Part shown: piece after piece, positions 1-7,834 of the stretch
Position numbering within the stretch: position 1 is the stretch's first letter
Layout of the letters: the number at the start of each line of letters is the position of its first letter
Assembly (NCBI RefSeq): GCF_000427885.1
Contig: NZ_ATYW01000025.1
Span: 1 to 63,350 of the forward strand
Origin: Glycomyces tenuis DSM 44171
Lineage (GTDB): Bacteria > Actinomycetota > Actinomycetes > Mycobacteriales > Micromonosporaceae
Direction of reading: 5' to 3'
Length of the DNA stretch: 63,350 bases
Made by a program: the position numbers and the translations under genes
The notes under the pieces: generated by a model
Database searches by the model: none
What the model saw: the letters and a program-made list of their open reading frames with translations, nothing else
What the model was told of the DNA's origin: nothing

Positions 1-2
1 CC

Positions 3-2666
3 ATCCCTACTCTGGCTGCCGCCCGTCAAGACCGCGCCGTCGACAAGCAACTGGCTCAGGCGCTCAATGACGGCGGCGGCTCGGTCTGTCTAATCCTCTC
101 GGGTATGGGGGGAGTCGGCAAGACCCAGATCGCCGCAAACTACGCCCTAGACCAATGGAGTCAGCTCGAGGTCAACCTCCTGGTCTGGGTTAACGCCAGC
201 AGCCGCGACACGATCCTCGCCGCGTTCGCGCAGGCGGGCACCGAAGTATGCGGAGCAGACGCATCGGATAGCCATCGAGCCACGCGAACGTTCCTGGCGT
301 GGCTGGCGCAACCCGAGGCACCCCGCTGGTTGATCGTGCTTGACAACCTCACCGACCCGGGCGACCTGAACGAACTTTGGCCCCCAACCAGCCAGCGCGG
401 AGGCACTATTGTGACCACCCGCCGCAGGGACGCCGCACTCGAGGGCGCCCACCGCACCCTGATCGAAGTCGACTTGTTCACACCGGAAGAAGCCCGCCAA
501 TATCTCATCGGAAGGCTCAAGGGCAACCCCATCCGCCTGGAACAAGCCACCGCGCTCGCGGCCGACCTAGGGCACCTACCGCTGGCGCTGGCGCAGGCTG
601 CAGCCTACATACTGGACCAACCAGGTCTGACCTGCGCCGCATATCAAGGCCTTCTCGCTGACCACACTATCAGGCTCGATGATCTCAGCCCAGATGCTCT
701 TCCCGACGGGTATCCCAGGTCAGTCGACGCGGCTTGGTCGCTGTCGATCGAGGCTGCCAACGGTGATGAGCCCTATGGCCTGGCAATGGGGTTGCTTCGC
801 GTAGCCAGTCTGCTTGATCCTGCTGGAATCCCAGCCGACCTGTTCACTTGCGGAATCATATTTGATGAGCTGTGGGCTTTCATGTCTACCGGATCACTGC
901 ATGATCCAAAGAGAGCGAATTTCTTCGTCTCCCGGGACATAACCAGGGGCCTCGGACGACTCCACCGTTTGGGCCTCATCGACTTCGACGGCCAGCTCGT
1001 GCGAATCCACGCCTTGATCCAACGTTCAATTCGTGACAAGCTTGAATCCCAAGACCTCTCTAAATTGGCTAACATCGTAGCTGACGCGCTAATCGACATC
1101 TGGCCTGAACCCGAGGTTGCTCGATCAACAAGCGCGCTATTGCGTTCGAACGTCGACCATCTTCGGTACAACTGCGAACCGGACCTGCTAGAGCGCGCGC
1201 ACCCTCTCCTGATTCGGCAAGGCGACAGCCTCGGGATACAAGGCCAGGTCAGCAGTGCAGCTGCATATTTCGAGCAGCTCAGCCAAGAGTGTCTCCGTCA
1301 ACTCGGGCCCGAGCATGGCTTCACTTTGGAAGTTCGCCATCGCCACGCCCACTGGTTGGGTGAGTCAGGGAGCGCAACGGCTGCCTCGAACAAGTTCCGA
1401 ATGCTATACCAGATCCGATCGAAGATCGATGGACCAACGCATCCAGATACCTTGCGCGCCCGGCACGGATTCGCTCGATGGACTGGCGAAAAGGGTGACC
1501 TGGCCACTGCGATCAGCGAGTTGGAAACCCTGCTGCAGCTGCGTCTTGAGATCCTTGGCCCAGACGACCCGGAAACCCTCACTGTCCGCCATGATCTCGC
1601 CTACTGGATCGGGCAATCCGGTAACCCAACTGGTGCGGTGGCGGCGTTCGGGACGGTTCTCGCCGAACGAGTACGCCTGCTTGGCCCGGATCACCTCACT
1701 ACCCTAGCTGCGCGCCAGAATCTGGCGTACTGGATGGGTGAAGCCGGAGATCTGGAAGAGGCCACCGCAGCAACCGAGGAACTTCTAGACGATCGTATGC
1801 GAATACTCGGCCATGACCACCTCGATGTCCTGCTAACTAGGTCCACGCTCGCCCGATGGCGGGGACGGGCCGGAGAAGTTTCATCTGCCGTGCGCCTGAA
1901 CGAGGAGCTCCTGGAAGACTGCCACCGCGTTCTCGGCCCGGATCATCCCTTCACGCTGACGACCCGGCACAACCTCGCCCATTGGCGAGGCGCAGCTGGC
2001 GATCCGTCTGCGGCCGTGGCCCAGACGGAGGACCTGCTCGCCGATCGAATCCGGATCTTGGGCCCGGACCACCCCGACACACTGCGGACCAGGCAGAATT
2101 TGGCCGTCTGGACAGGCGAAGCAGGCTATGTCGCTGACGCAATATCAGCTCTTGAGCAGGTGCTCCATGACGATCGCCGTGTCTTGGGAGAAGATCACCC
2201 CGAGACCCTTGCCACTCGTCACAATCTCGCCCGATGGCAAGGCAAATTCGGTGACAAGGAGCGTGCTATTGCCGCATTCGAAAAACTCCTACCCGACTTC
2301 GACAGGATACTCAAACCCGACCACCGCTACACAATCCTCGCACGCAATAATCTCGACCTATTGCTGAATGAAAGTCCCTGGGACGAAGAAGCCGATTACG
2401 AAGGCAACATTTCCGGCGGCCTTGCCAGCTCCGGATGGGTAAATACCGGCGGACTCGGATCTGGAAAACGTGGAAGCAACCCACAGGCGCCTTTCTTCCC
2501 AGCAGCCTCGCGGCGGACAGCCAGCAGGAGCACCAAGTCATTTAGCAGTTCAAAGCACTCGGAAAAGGAAGAAAACGGAGACAGCGAGGAGGAATCCCAT
2601 CGAACGCAGCAAGAGACAGGCAACATATGGGGATACGTCAAACCAAAAGATGAACCCTACGCCTAA
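3..2666 (+). CDS. NB-ARC/TPR (NLR-like) protein, 5' end outside window
   Basis: STAND-type signalling ATPase. The open frame continues upstream of the first visible ATG (105) to the window edge, and that ATG lies inside the P-loop (GMGGVGKTQ), so the true start is outside. Seen: Walker A at about 102-128, a Walker B-like WLIVLDNL, a TTRR sensor-like motif, and a GHLPLAL (GLPL-type) motif, as in NB-ARC domains. The second half (about 1302-2370) is eight regular 42-residue tetratricopeptide repeats with the core LGPDHPxTLxxRxNLAxW, then a Ser/Glu-rich tail. Family knowledge: such proteins sense a ligand through the repeats and oligomerise through the ATPase; many actinobacterial members sit in regulatory or anti-phage loci. 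The effector domain, if any, would lie outside the window, so the job is unresolved. Confidence 0.85.
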   Translation: MPTLAAARQDRAVDKQLAQALNDGGGSVCLILSGMGGVGKTQIAANYALDQWSQLEVNLLVWVNASSRDTILAAFAQAGTEVCGADASDSHRATRTFLAWLAQPEAPRWLIVLDNLTDPGDLNELWPPTSQRGGTIVTTRRRDAALEGAHRTLIEVDLFTPEEARQYLIGRLKGNPIRLEQATALAADLGHLPLALAQAAAYILDQPGLTCAAYQGLLADHTIRLDDLSPDALPDGYPRSVDAAWSLSIEAANGDEPYGLAMGLLRVASLLDPAGIPADLFTCGIIFDELWAFMSTGSLHDPKRANFFVSRDITRGLGRLHRLGLIDFDGQLVRIHALIQRSIRDKLESQDLSKLANIVADALIDIWPEPEVARSTSALLRSNVDHLRYNCEPDLLERAHPLLIRQGDSLGIQGQVSSAAAYFEQLSQECLRQLGPEHGFTLEVRHRHAHWLGESGSATAASNKFRMLYQIRSKIDGPTHPDTLRARHGFARWTGEKGDLATAISELETLLQLRLEILGPDDPETLTVRHDLAYWIGQSGNPTGAVAAFGTVLAERVRLLGPDHLTTLAARQNLAYWMGEAGDLEEATAATEELLDDRMRILGHDHLDVLLTRSTLARWRGRAGEVSSAVRLNEELLEDCHRVLGPDHPFTLTTRHNLAHWRGAAGDPSAAVAQTEDLLADRIRILGPDHPDTLRTRQNLAVWTGEAGYVADAISALEQVLHDDRRVLGEDHPETLATRHNLARWQGKFGDKERAIAAFEKLLPDFDRILKPDHRYTILARNNLDLLLNESPWDEEADYEGNISGGLASSGWVNTGGLGSGKRGSNPQAPFFPAASRRTASRSTKSFSSSKHSEKEENGDSEEESHRTQQETGNIWGYVKPKDEPYA

Positions 2667-2744
2667 CGACCTCGTGCATGGTTGTGATTGGCGTGCAACG
2701 GTTCCTTTGAAGATTTGAGCTCAGCTTAAGAAACCGGTCGAGCG

Positions 2745-2869
2745 GGCCAGGGAGCTGTCAAGAAATAACTCCTTGATCGCGTTCGCGTCGAGGACACCGG
2801 AATCCCTGCCTGTGGTGGAGGAGCGCGAGGTCGAAATCGAGGACTAATTCTTTGACAGCTCCTGCCCCC
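2745..2869. repeat. Imperfect inverted repeat pair (MITE-like, about 125 bp)
   Basis: The left arm GGAGCTGTCAAGAAATAACT (from 2751) and the reverse complement of the right arm (GGAGCTGTCAAAGAATTAGT, ending near 2866) match over about 30 bp with a few mismatches. The element lies between the ends of two convergent genes, and its right arm supplies the last codons and the stop of the minus-strand RNA-ligase-like gene. It may be a miniature mobile element or a bidirectional terminator; there is no T-tract, and no flanking duplication was identified. Confidence 0.45.
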
Positions 2870-3482
2870 TCGCTGGCCCTCCTGTGCGACTGAGCGGCAC
2901 AGTGAACCGCACCGATGGAGCGTGCGCGGAGGCGATCACGAGGCCTTCGGCCCGCTGCCCGAACACCGCGAGCGAACCGGTGCTCTGCAATGTCCGTAGT
3001 GCCGTATCGACTGCTTGGGGCAGTCGAGGGCCGGGTACGCGGGCCAGGACCGGCACCACCTCGACGGCCTCCGGCAGGCCCTCGGGCAGTTTGGTCCAGC
3101 GTTCGGCATCGAACAGGGCCCAACGACGTTCGTCGAGCCCGTAGGCGCGTTGAATGCCCTGGCCGTACCACTCGCCCCGGTGCAGGCCCGGCCCGAGGCC
3201 GACCAGCGGCGCCGCGTGCTCACGGACCCAGGCCCGGAATCCGAAGTTGTCCCGCTCATCGGTCAGCCACCGCAGTCGGGATGCCGCCCGGAGCATCCAT
3301 CGTTTCCCGCCCACGGTGACGCTGATGGCTCCCTCGGGAACCGCCCTCGCCGCATCGATCTCGGTAACGGCAAGGGCTACATGCGTCCCGTCGATCTTCT
3401 CGCTGATCAGGAATGGCGCATTGAATTCCGCCGGGCGCGGCCATGCGGGTACCGTCTCCTCCTTTCCTACCTGCCCGCTCAT
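2844..3482 (-). CDS. RNA ligase / nucleotidyltransferase-like protein
   Basis: 212 residues from ATG 3482, which has AGGAAAGGAGG-like purines just inside its 5' end and overlaps the stop of the upstream methyltransferase (3479) by 4 nt. The ligase motif I SEKIDGTH near residue 31 (KxDG, adenylated Lys), GEWYGQGI (motif III-like), and EGLVIA (motif IV) are visible, matching the covalent nucleotidyltransferase fold of the RNA_ligase family (T4 Rnl2-like). At about 210 residues it is only the nucleotidyltransferase domain, without an obvious C-terminal accessory domain. Predicted activity: AMP-dependent sealing or repair of nicked RNA. The last residues (QELSKN) come from the inverted repeat at 2745-2869, so the native C-terminus may have been replaced. 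Co-transcription with a methyltransferase suggests an RNA or DNA modification/repair role, which is inference. Confidence 0.75.
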   Translation of the reverse strand: MSGQVGKEETVPAWPRPAEFNAPFLISEKIDGTHVALAVTEIDAARAVPEGAISVTVGGKRWMLRAASRLRWLTDERDNFGFRAWVREHAAPLVGLGPGLHRGEWYGQGIQRAYGLDERRWALFDAERWTKLPEGLPEAVEVVPVLARVPGPRLPQAVDTALRTLQSTGSLAVFGQRAEGLVIASAHAPSVRFTVPLSRTGGPARGQELSKN

Positions 3483-4336
3483 GCCGGCCGCCGAAACACC
3501 AGGACGTCCTCGTGCGCCCGAACGAACGCACGGCGACCCGCTGCGATACTGCGACGGACATAGGCCGGGTGGAAGAACGTCACATGCGGATGCAGCACCT
3601 CGCCGTCCCAGCGGGCCAAGAGCGCCGCGCGCCGGTCGGTATAGACGAACCCGGCGGCCTCGGCGGCAGCGATGACCAGCGCCGGGAAGTCGACCAGCAC
3701 GCCCTTGTCGGTATACGGCCGTGCGGTGATGACCAGGTGCCCACCCACGCGGAGCGCGGTATGGCATCCGGTGAAGACCGATTCCAGCCCGCGCTGCATC
3801 CGCTGCAGGGAGCTGCCACGAGCGAGCTGACCCGGATGCGGTTTGCCGGTGGCGTAGCGGTTCGCGCGGCGCACGATCTTCCCTCCCGTCTCCCGCGCCG
3901 TCGCCACACGGCCGTGCACGACCGGCCCGTACGGCGGGCTCGTGACGACCAGATCGACCGGGAGCGACACTTGTCGCTCGGTGAGCGCCTGGTGCAGTTC
4001 GGTCGCATCGGCGCAGAACACCTTCCCGGCCACACCTGGATACGCTTTGCGGGCACAGGCGACGTTGGCACGGGCGAGGTCGACCCATTCGCGCTCGCAG
4101 TCGAGGCCGAGCGCGCCTCGTCCGATGCGGATCGCCTCGACCAGGACCGTGCCGATCCCGCACATGGGGTCAAGCACGATCTCCCCAGGCGATGAGTAGT
4201 GTTTGATCATCGCGCGGGCGATATGCGGCCACATCTTCGCCGGATGCGCCGTCCCGGCCTCGGTATAGAGCCCATCGCGCTGGCGACGGGGCTGGACTTG
4301 ACCGGTTGCCCAGATCGAAGTGGTAAACCTAGCCAT
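3479..4336 (-). CDS. SAM-dependent methyltransferase (TRM11/N4-N6 type)
   Basis: 285 residues from ATG 4336. SAM-binding motif I DPMCGIGTVLVEA and catalytic motif IV TSPPYG are clear, in the order (motif I before IV) of beta/gamma-type amino methylases and TRM11-like RNA/DNA methylases. The N-terminal residues after ATG fit a target-adjacent sequence ending in KMWPHIARAMI, seen in related enzymes. The start overlaps the stop of the upstream gene by 8 nt (ATGGCTAG), and its own stop overlaps the ligase start, so the three genes form one translationally coupled operon. Substrate (DNA adenine/cytosine-N4 or tRNA) cannot be decided from sequence. Longer in-frame starts upstream run inside the neighbouring gene and look like frame shadow. 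Confidence 0.8.
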   Translation of the reverse strand: MARFTTSIWATGQVQPRRQRDGLYTEAGTAHPAKMWPHIARAMIKHYSSPGEIVLDPMCGIGTVLVEAIRIGRGALGLDCEREWVDLARANVACARKAYPGVAGKVFCADATELHQALTERQVSLPVDLVVTSPPYGPVVHGRVATARETGGKIVRRANRYATGKPHPGQLARGSSLQRMQRGLESVFTGCHTALRVGGHLVITARPYTDKGVLVDFPALVIAAAEAAGFVYTDRRAALLARWDGEVLHPHVTFFHPAYVRRSIAAGRRAFVRAHEDVLVFRRPA

Positions 4337-5057
4337 GGGTACCACCGGCCTCGGCCCGAGCCGTCTTGCGCCAGAGGACGACGTCGAAGTGCCGTGCTCC
4401 GGCTCGGCGTCGGTGATCGGATTGGACGGTGCACCCTTCGGCTGAGGCGACGGCGGCGTCGAACCCGATCGGCGCGGTGGCCACGATATGCCCGGCGAAG
4501 GCGAGGCCGAGGGTCTCGGGTGTGTCCTCGTCCCCGTCTTCAATCGGCGTGGTGCGGGGTCGGGACAGGTGCGCCAGGCGGGCTTGGGCCGCCTGCCCTT
4601 GGCCGACGAGGGCCAAGATGCCATCCGGCCGCAGGGCTCCGGCAGCGGCGGCCAGTGCCCCCTCGCATTGGAGAAGCCAGGTCGAGGCGATCACGAGCCT
4701 GGTGCGAGCGTCGATCGCGCCGAGGCGGGTCGCGAGGCTTCCGGCACCGACCGGCTGGAGACGGGCCAAGCCGCGCTTGGCCCCGGCGATCGAGGCGAGC
4801 GCTGCGGTGGCGGCGGCTCGGTCGCGGGTGAAGACCACGGCGTGACGGGCCGAGCGCGGGATGGCCTCCCAACCAGGTAGGTCGACGGTGATGATCGGAC
4901 CGCGAGCGGGTCGAAGCTCTCCCAGGAGCGCGGCGACCAAGCCGGCGGCGTCGGCGACTTGCCAGACGCTCAAAGGCACGTCGAGTGTGCCGTAGCGGGC
5001 CACGTCAACGCGGCGGTTTCGGTGGTGTTCGGTCACGGTTGACGTCCCACCGGACAT
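4329..5057 (-). CDS. Unknown protein, first gene of the ligase/methylase operon
   Basis: 242 residues from ATG 5057. Not recognised by family. It is Ala/Gly-rich with alternating alpha/beta character, and a segment GALRPDGILALVG resembles the region after motif IV of Rossmann methyltransferases (Gly turn after a core strand), but no SAM-binding glycine loop or SPPY motif is visible. It may be a non-catalytic partner or specificity subunit of the adjacent methyltransferase, to which it is coupled by an 8-nt overlap. The gene lies directly downstream of operator cluster 1 and of the shared 15-mer at 5081-5095, so it is probably the promoter-proximal gene of a regulated operon. Function unknown. 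Confidence 0.65.
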   Translation of the reverse strand: MSGGTSTVTEHHRNRRVDVARYGTLDVPLSVWQVADAAGLVAALLGELRPARGPIITVDLPGWEAIPRSARHAVVFTRDRAAATAALASIAGAKRGLARLQPVGAGSLATRLGAIDARTRLVIASTWLLQCEGALAAAAGALRPDGILALVGQGQAAQARLAHLSRPRTTPIEDGDEDTPETLGLAFAGHIVATAPIGFDAAVASAEGCTVQSDHRRRAGARHFDVVLWRKTARAEAGGTHG

Positions 5058-5080
5058 TGTTCAATCCAGGCTCTACCCGA

Positions 5081-5151
5081 TAAGAACATCGAGTAGTCGG
5101 CTCCTGGTCGCCTGGTAGCCGGGGGTAGCCGCCAGTAGTCGGCAGTAACCG
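5081..5151. promoter_or_regulatory. Operator cluster 1: GGTAGYCG repeats between divergent genes
   Basis: Half-sites: 5093 (GTAGTCGG), 5114 (GGTAGCCG), 5124 (GGTAGCCG), 5134 (AGTAGTCG), 5144 (AGTAACCG). The last four are spaced exactly 10 bp, one helical turn. On the minus strand the 15-mer TACTCGATGTTCTTA (5095-5081) precedes ATG 5057. The same octamer and 15-mer occur at 7.4-7.6 kb, and the octamer again at 18.3 kb. The rest of the 5058-5358 gap holds no further gene that I can support. Confidence 0.7.
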
Positions 5152-5358
5152 ACGGAGCCATGCGCTCCTGAGATGGGCGCTGCGTTCGAAGCGCTTCTCG
5201 CCAGCGTTAAACGGTGAAGACCGGCTTGGCCCGTCACCGACACGTTGACGCCAGCGGCGCGACCAGCCCTACTGCTCATCGTCTACGCCCAAGCGGCAAC
5301 TTCCCATCGAGCGAATGCATGGGCGGCGGCCGCGTAGTCTGTGCGGCACACTGATCGT

Positions 5359-6537
5359 ATGAGCGACAGGAAGAACCGCAAGCTGCCCTCCTCGTGGACT
5401 CCGTGGGTCGCGGCGATCTGCATAGCTTTCGTGCTCGCCGCGGTCTGGATCTGGGTTACAGTCGATCCGCTCTCGATCACAGCAAGGGCCGAAAGGCTCG
5501 ACGCACTACAGACAACCTTCACCATCTGGTTCGGGCTCGGTGGGTTGGCGACACTCGTTCTGTTTGCTCGGCGCCAATGGCTCCAGGAACGTATTCACGA
5601 GCATCAGCAGGCTGTTGCTCACGATGCTCGCCACGACGCCGAGCAGAAAAGAATCACCGAACAGTTCGTGCAGGCGATCGAACAGCTTGGTCACGAGAAA
5701 GCCCCCGTCCGGCTCGGCGGCCTCTATGCGCTCGATCGCCTCGGACGTGAGCACCCAAGTCAACGCAGAGAAATTATCGAAATCTGGACCGCCTACCTCC
5801 GACGGCGGGTCGTCCTCCCGCCCCAGCAACTCAACGCCGTCTACAACAACATCGATTTCCTCGACCCGTTTAGCGAATCAGCAGAATCAGACAGTGAAGC
5901 CTTCGACGAGCATGAGGTTCGGATAGCTGCCCAAGGCCTAATTATCAGTCATTTCAAGGATCCACGACCCTCTGAAGAACGTGATGAGACCCCACCCCCG
6001 GAATCCGAGGAGTTTTGGGATATACATGAGATTAACCTCGGCGGTGCTCTTCTTTCGTATGTCGACTTTTCTAATTGTTGGTTGCCATTGTTCTTCGGCA
6101 CAAGGGCAACGTTTCTTGGAGTCACCGATTTTACCAATGCGAGGTTCGCAAGTACGGCAGTATTTGTTGGCGCCCGTTTCAAAGGCGATGCCAAATTTAC
6201 CCGGTCCAGCTTTGGCGGATATGGGCAATTCGGTGGGGCTCGATTCGAAGGATTCGCGACGTTTTCTGAGTCGATTTTCAAGCAGCATGCCAACTTCAGG
6301 GATGTGGAACTTGATGGCGAGATGTCTTTCGGAGGATCTCACTTCCACAGCACCTTTGAATTCACCGGGTTGCAGTATAGCCTAGAATCAAGAATTGACA
6401 TGGCCGACGTCGGCACAACTCACGAACGGTCTCGGGCACAACCTGCCATACTGCCAACTGGCTGGATCTCGCAACAAGAGGACGGGTCACGACGACTGGT
6501 GCGTGACCCGGAAAGAACCGATCATCCTGTGCAGTGA
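5359..6537 (+). CDS. Membrane pentapeptide-repeat protein A
   Basis: About 392 residues from ATG 5359; GTG 5341 is an alternative. Two membrane segments near the N-terminus (PWVAAICIAFVLAAVWIWV and a second around IWFGLGGLATLVLFA) are followed by a cytoplasmic helical region (KRITEQFVQAIEQLG, VRLGGLYALDRLG) and then pentapeptide-like repeats with recurring Phe (FTNARF, FVGARFKGDAKF, FGGARFEG). The 3' half is visibly more AT-rich than its neighbours, suggesting separate origin. The same architecture is found in the gene at 17008-18264, at the other end of the secretion module. Both start beside an operator cluster. Role unknown; surface or entry exclusion, or signalling at the membrane, are possible. 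Confidence 0.75.
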   Translation: MSDRKNRKLPSSWTPWVAAICIAFVLAAVWIWVTVDPLSITARAERLDALQTTFTIWFGLGGLATLVLFARRQWLQERIHEHQQAVAHDARHDAEQKRITEQFVQAIEQLGHEKAPVRLGGLYALDRLGREHPSQRREIIEIWTAYLRRRVVLPPQQLNAVYNNIDFLDPFSESAESDSEAFDEHEVRIAAQGLIISHFKDPRPSEERDETPPPESEEFWDIHEINLGGALLSYVDFSNCWLPLFFGTRATFLGVTDFTNARFASTAVFVGARFKGDAKFTRSSFGGYGQFGGARFEGFATFSESIFKQHANFRDVELDGEMSFGGSHFHSTFEFTGLQYSLESRIDMADVGTTHERSRAQPAILPTGWISQQEDGSRRLVRDPERTDHPVQ

Positions 6538-6606
6538 GAATGCGACCCTGTGTCTATCAAGATCCAGGTGATGAGGCGATGATGTAGATAGTAACGAATA
6601 GCCAGC

Positions 6607-7353
6607 TCAACTACGCATCGTTTGATCTCGATCATTTCGCGTGTATCCCTGACCGGTGAGCCATTGGTATAGTTGCAGTTCGCCGATGCGTCGTTCCTTC
6701 CTCGCCTTCGGGACTGCGAGTTTGTGTCCGTCGGCAGATCGCTTGACCGTGTGGCGGTCGAACCGCGTCTCCAGGATGAGACTTGCCTGCAGTTTGGTGA
6801 TGATGCCTTGACTAATAGCGTCGGTGAGAATGAGATCGACGTGCTGATACTGGTCGGGTGGCGGGTGTGATTCGTAGACGGCTGAGCACATCGCCTGCTG
6901 GTATTGCTTAAGTTCGATGGCCCACCGTCGGGCGTTGATGTAGGCAGCCTGACAAAGCCTGGCGCAGATTTGCGGTCTGGTCGTGTCGACAGTCTCGATG
7001 GATTCGAGGAAGGCGCTGATGGCGGCGCTTTCGAGATCGTCTCGGATGTCGATGTTCGGCGCGTGATACCGGGCGCGGGTCACGGCGCGCTTCAGCCCGC
7101 GGATGGCGATCCCGGCCGCAATGACCCCCCATTCATCGTTCGTGGCCTGGGCGAGCCGCACGAGGCTCGCCCAGACGCCGTCCTTGACGACCAGCGGCGT
7201 TCGCTCGTCGGTGAGGATATCGGTGAGTTCTGGCAGTTCGATCGGCCCGGGTCGAAGCTCGGTGGTATAGCCGCCCCAGAAGATGGCCTTGTCCGGTCCC
7301 CAGGCATGACGCAGGTAGGCGTGCTCGACGCGCTCTAGTGGTGACAGTTGCAT
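6607..7353 (-). CDS. Sigma-factor-like regulator of the conjugative module
   Basis: 248 residues from ATG 7353, with AAAGGAAG 8 nt upstream. The middle (DDLESAAISAFLESIETVD...RPQICARLCQAAYINARRWAI) resembles sigma-70 region 2-like helices in proteins of actinobacterial mobile elements. The C-terminal third (LILTDAISQGIITKLQASLIL...ERRIGELQLYQWL) has the spacing of a region 4-like helix-turn-helix. The match is weak and partly from memory of the family, so sigma activity is inference. The gene is divergent from the secretion operon, with operator cluster 2 between them, which is the expected place for a master regulator or an autoregulated sigma/anti-repressor. It converges on the pentapeptide gene to its left. 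Confidence 0.6.
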   Translation of the reverse strand: MQLSPLERVEHAYLRHAWGPDKAIFWGGYTTELRPGPIELPELTDILTDERTPLVVKDGVWASLVRLAQATNDEWGVIAAGIAIRGLKRAVTRARYHAPNIDIRDDLESAAISAFLESIETVDTTRPQICARLCQAAYINARRWAIELKQYQQAMCSAVYESHPPPDQYQHVDLILTDAISQGIITKLQASLILETRFDRHTVKRSADGHKLAVPKARKERRIGELQLYQWLTGQGYTRNDRDQTMRS

Positions 7354-7410
7354 GGTGACGCTTCCTTTTCGTCGGGACTCCCGTGCGGGAATCGTTGCTT
7401 TCAGGAAGAC

Positions 7411-7644
7411 CGACTACTCGGTTACCCGTCAACTCCCGCGACTGCTGGTGACTACCACACCCGGTTACCTCCGACGACTTTCAGCGTGCGGGTAGTCGGC
7501 TACCCGCGGGCATCGATGCAGGGTAGTCGCTGGTAGCCGGTGTCTTTGGTTGTGCCTGAATGTCCTTTTGCAATTCTGGTAGCCGCTTGGTAGTCGACTA
7601 CTAGACGTCGATTGTTCGCAGTAGTCGATTACTCGATGTTCTTA
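7411..7644. promoter_or_regulatory. Operator cluster 2 and promoter region of the secretion operon
   Basis: At least ten GGTAGYCG-type half-sites on both strands, including palindromes GGGTAGTCGGCTACCC (7490-7505), GTAGTCGACTAC (7590-7601, perfect) and GTAGTCGATTAC (7621-7632). Direct pairs at 7522/7532 and 7579/7589 are 10 bp apart. The 15-mer TACTCGATGTTCTTA at 7630-7644 is identical to the one before the methylase operon and points towards the secretion genes. The 480-bp gap 7354-7834 otherwise holds only the leader hairpin described next. Confidence 0.72.
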
Positions 7645-7775
7645 CCTATTGAGTCAGTCGCATGGGTGCTGACTTGGGTTCTCGCCGGTGCGGGTGCGAT
7701 CCAGTCTCTGTGTATTGCAGCCGAGCCTTCGAGGAGGTGATGTCCCTCGGGCATTGCCCCAATCCGGCGAGCCCC

Positions 7776-7804
7776 GGCCGACCCGGCCGATGGCCGGGTC
7801 GGCC
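7776..7804 (+). promoter_or_regulatory. Perfect 13-bp leader hairpin before the pilin gene
   Basis: GGCCGACCCGGCC (7776-7788), loop GAT, GGCCGGGTCGGCC (7792-7804). It lies in the untranslated leader between operator cluster 2 and the VirB2-like start at 7835 and has no T-tract. It could be an attenuator, an mRNA-stabilising stem or an oriT-type stem. A short frame 7740-7889 starting just after GAGGAGGTG runs through it and overlaps the pilin start; leader-peptide control is possible but unproven. Confidence 0.55.
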
Positions 7805-7834
7805 TTCACAAGGAACGTCGATGGAGGTGCTGCG

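Noticed and set aside
2844..4163. Long minus frame with ligase C-terminus fused to about 230 extra residues
   Set aside because: The extra part overlaps the methyltransferase gene and reads as Arg/Pro/Gly-rich shadow sequence; start placed at ATG 3482.
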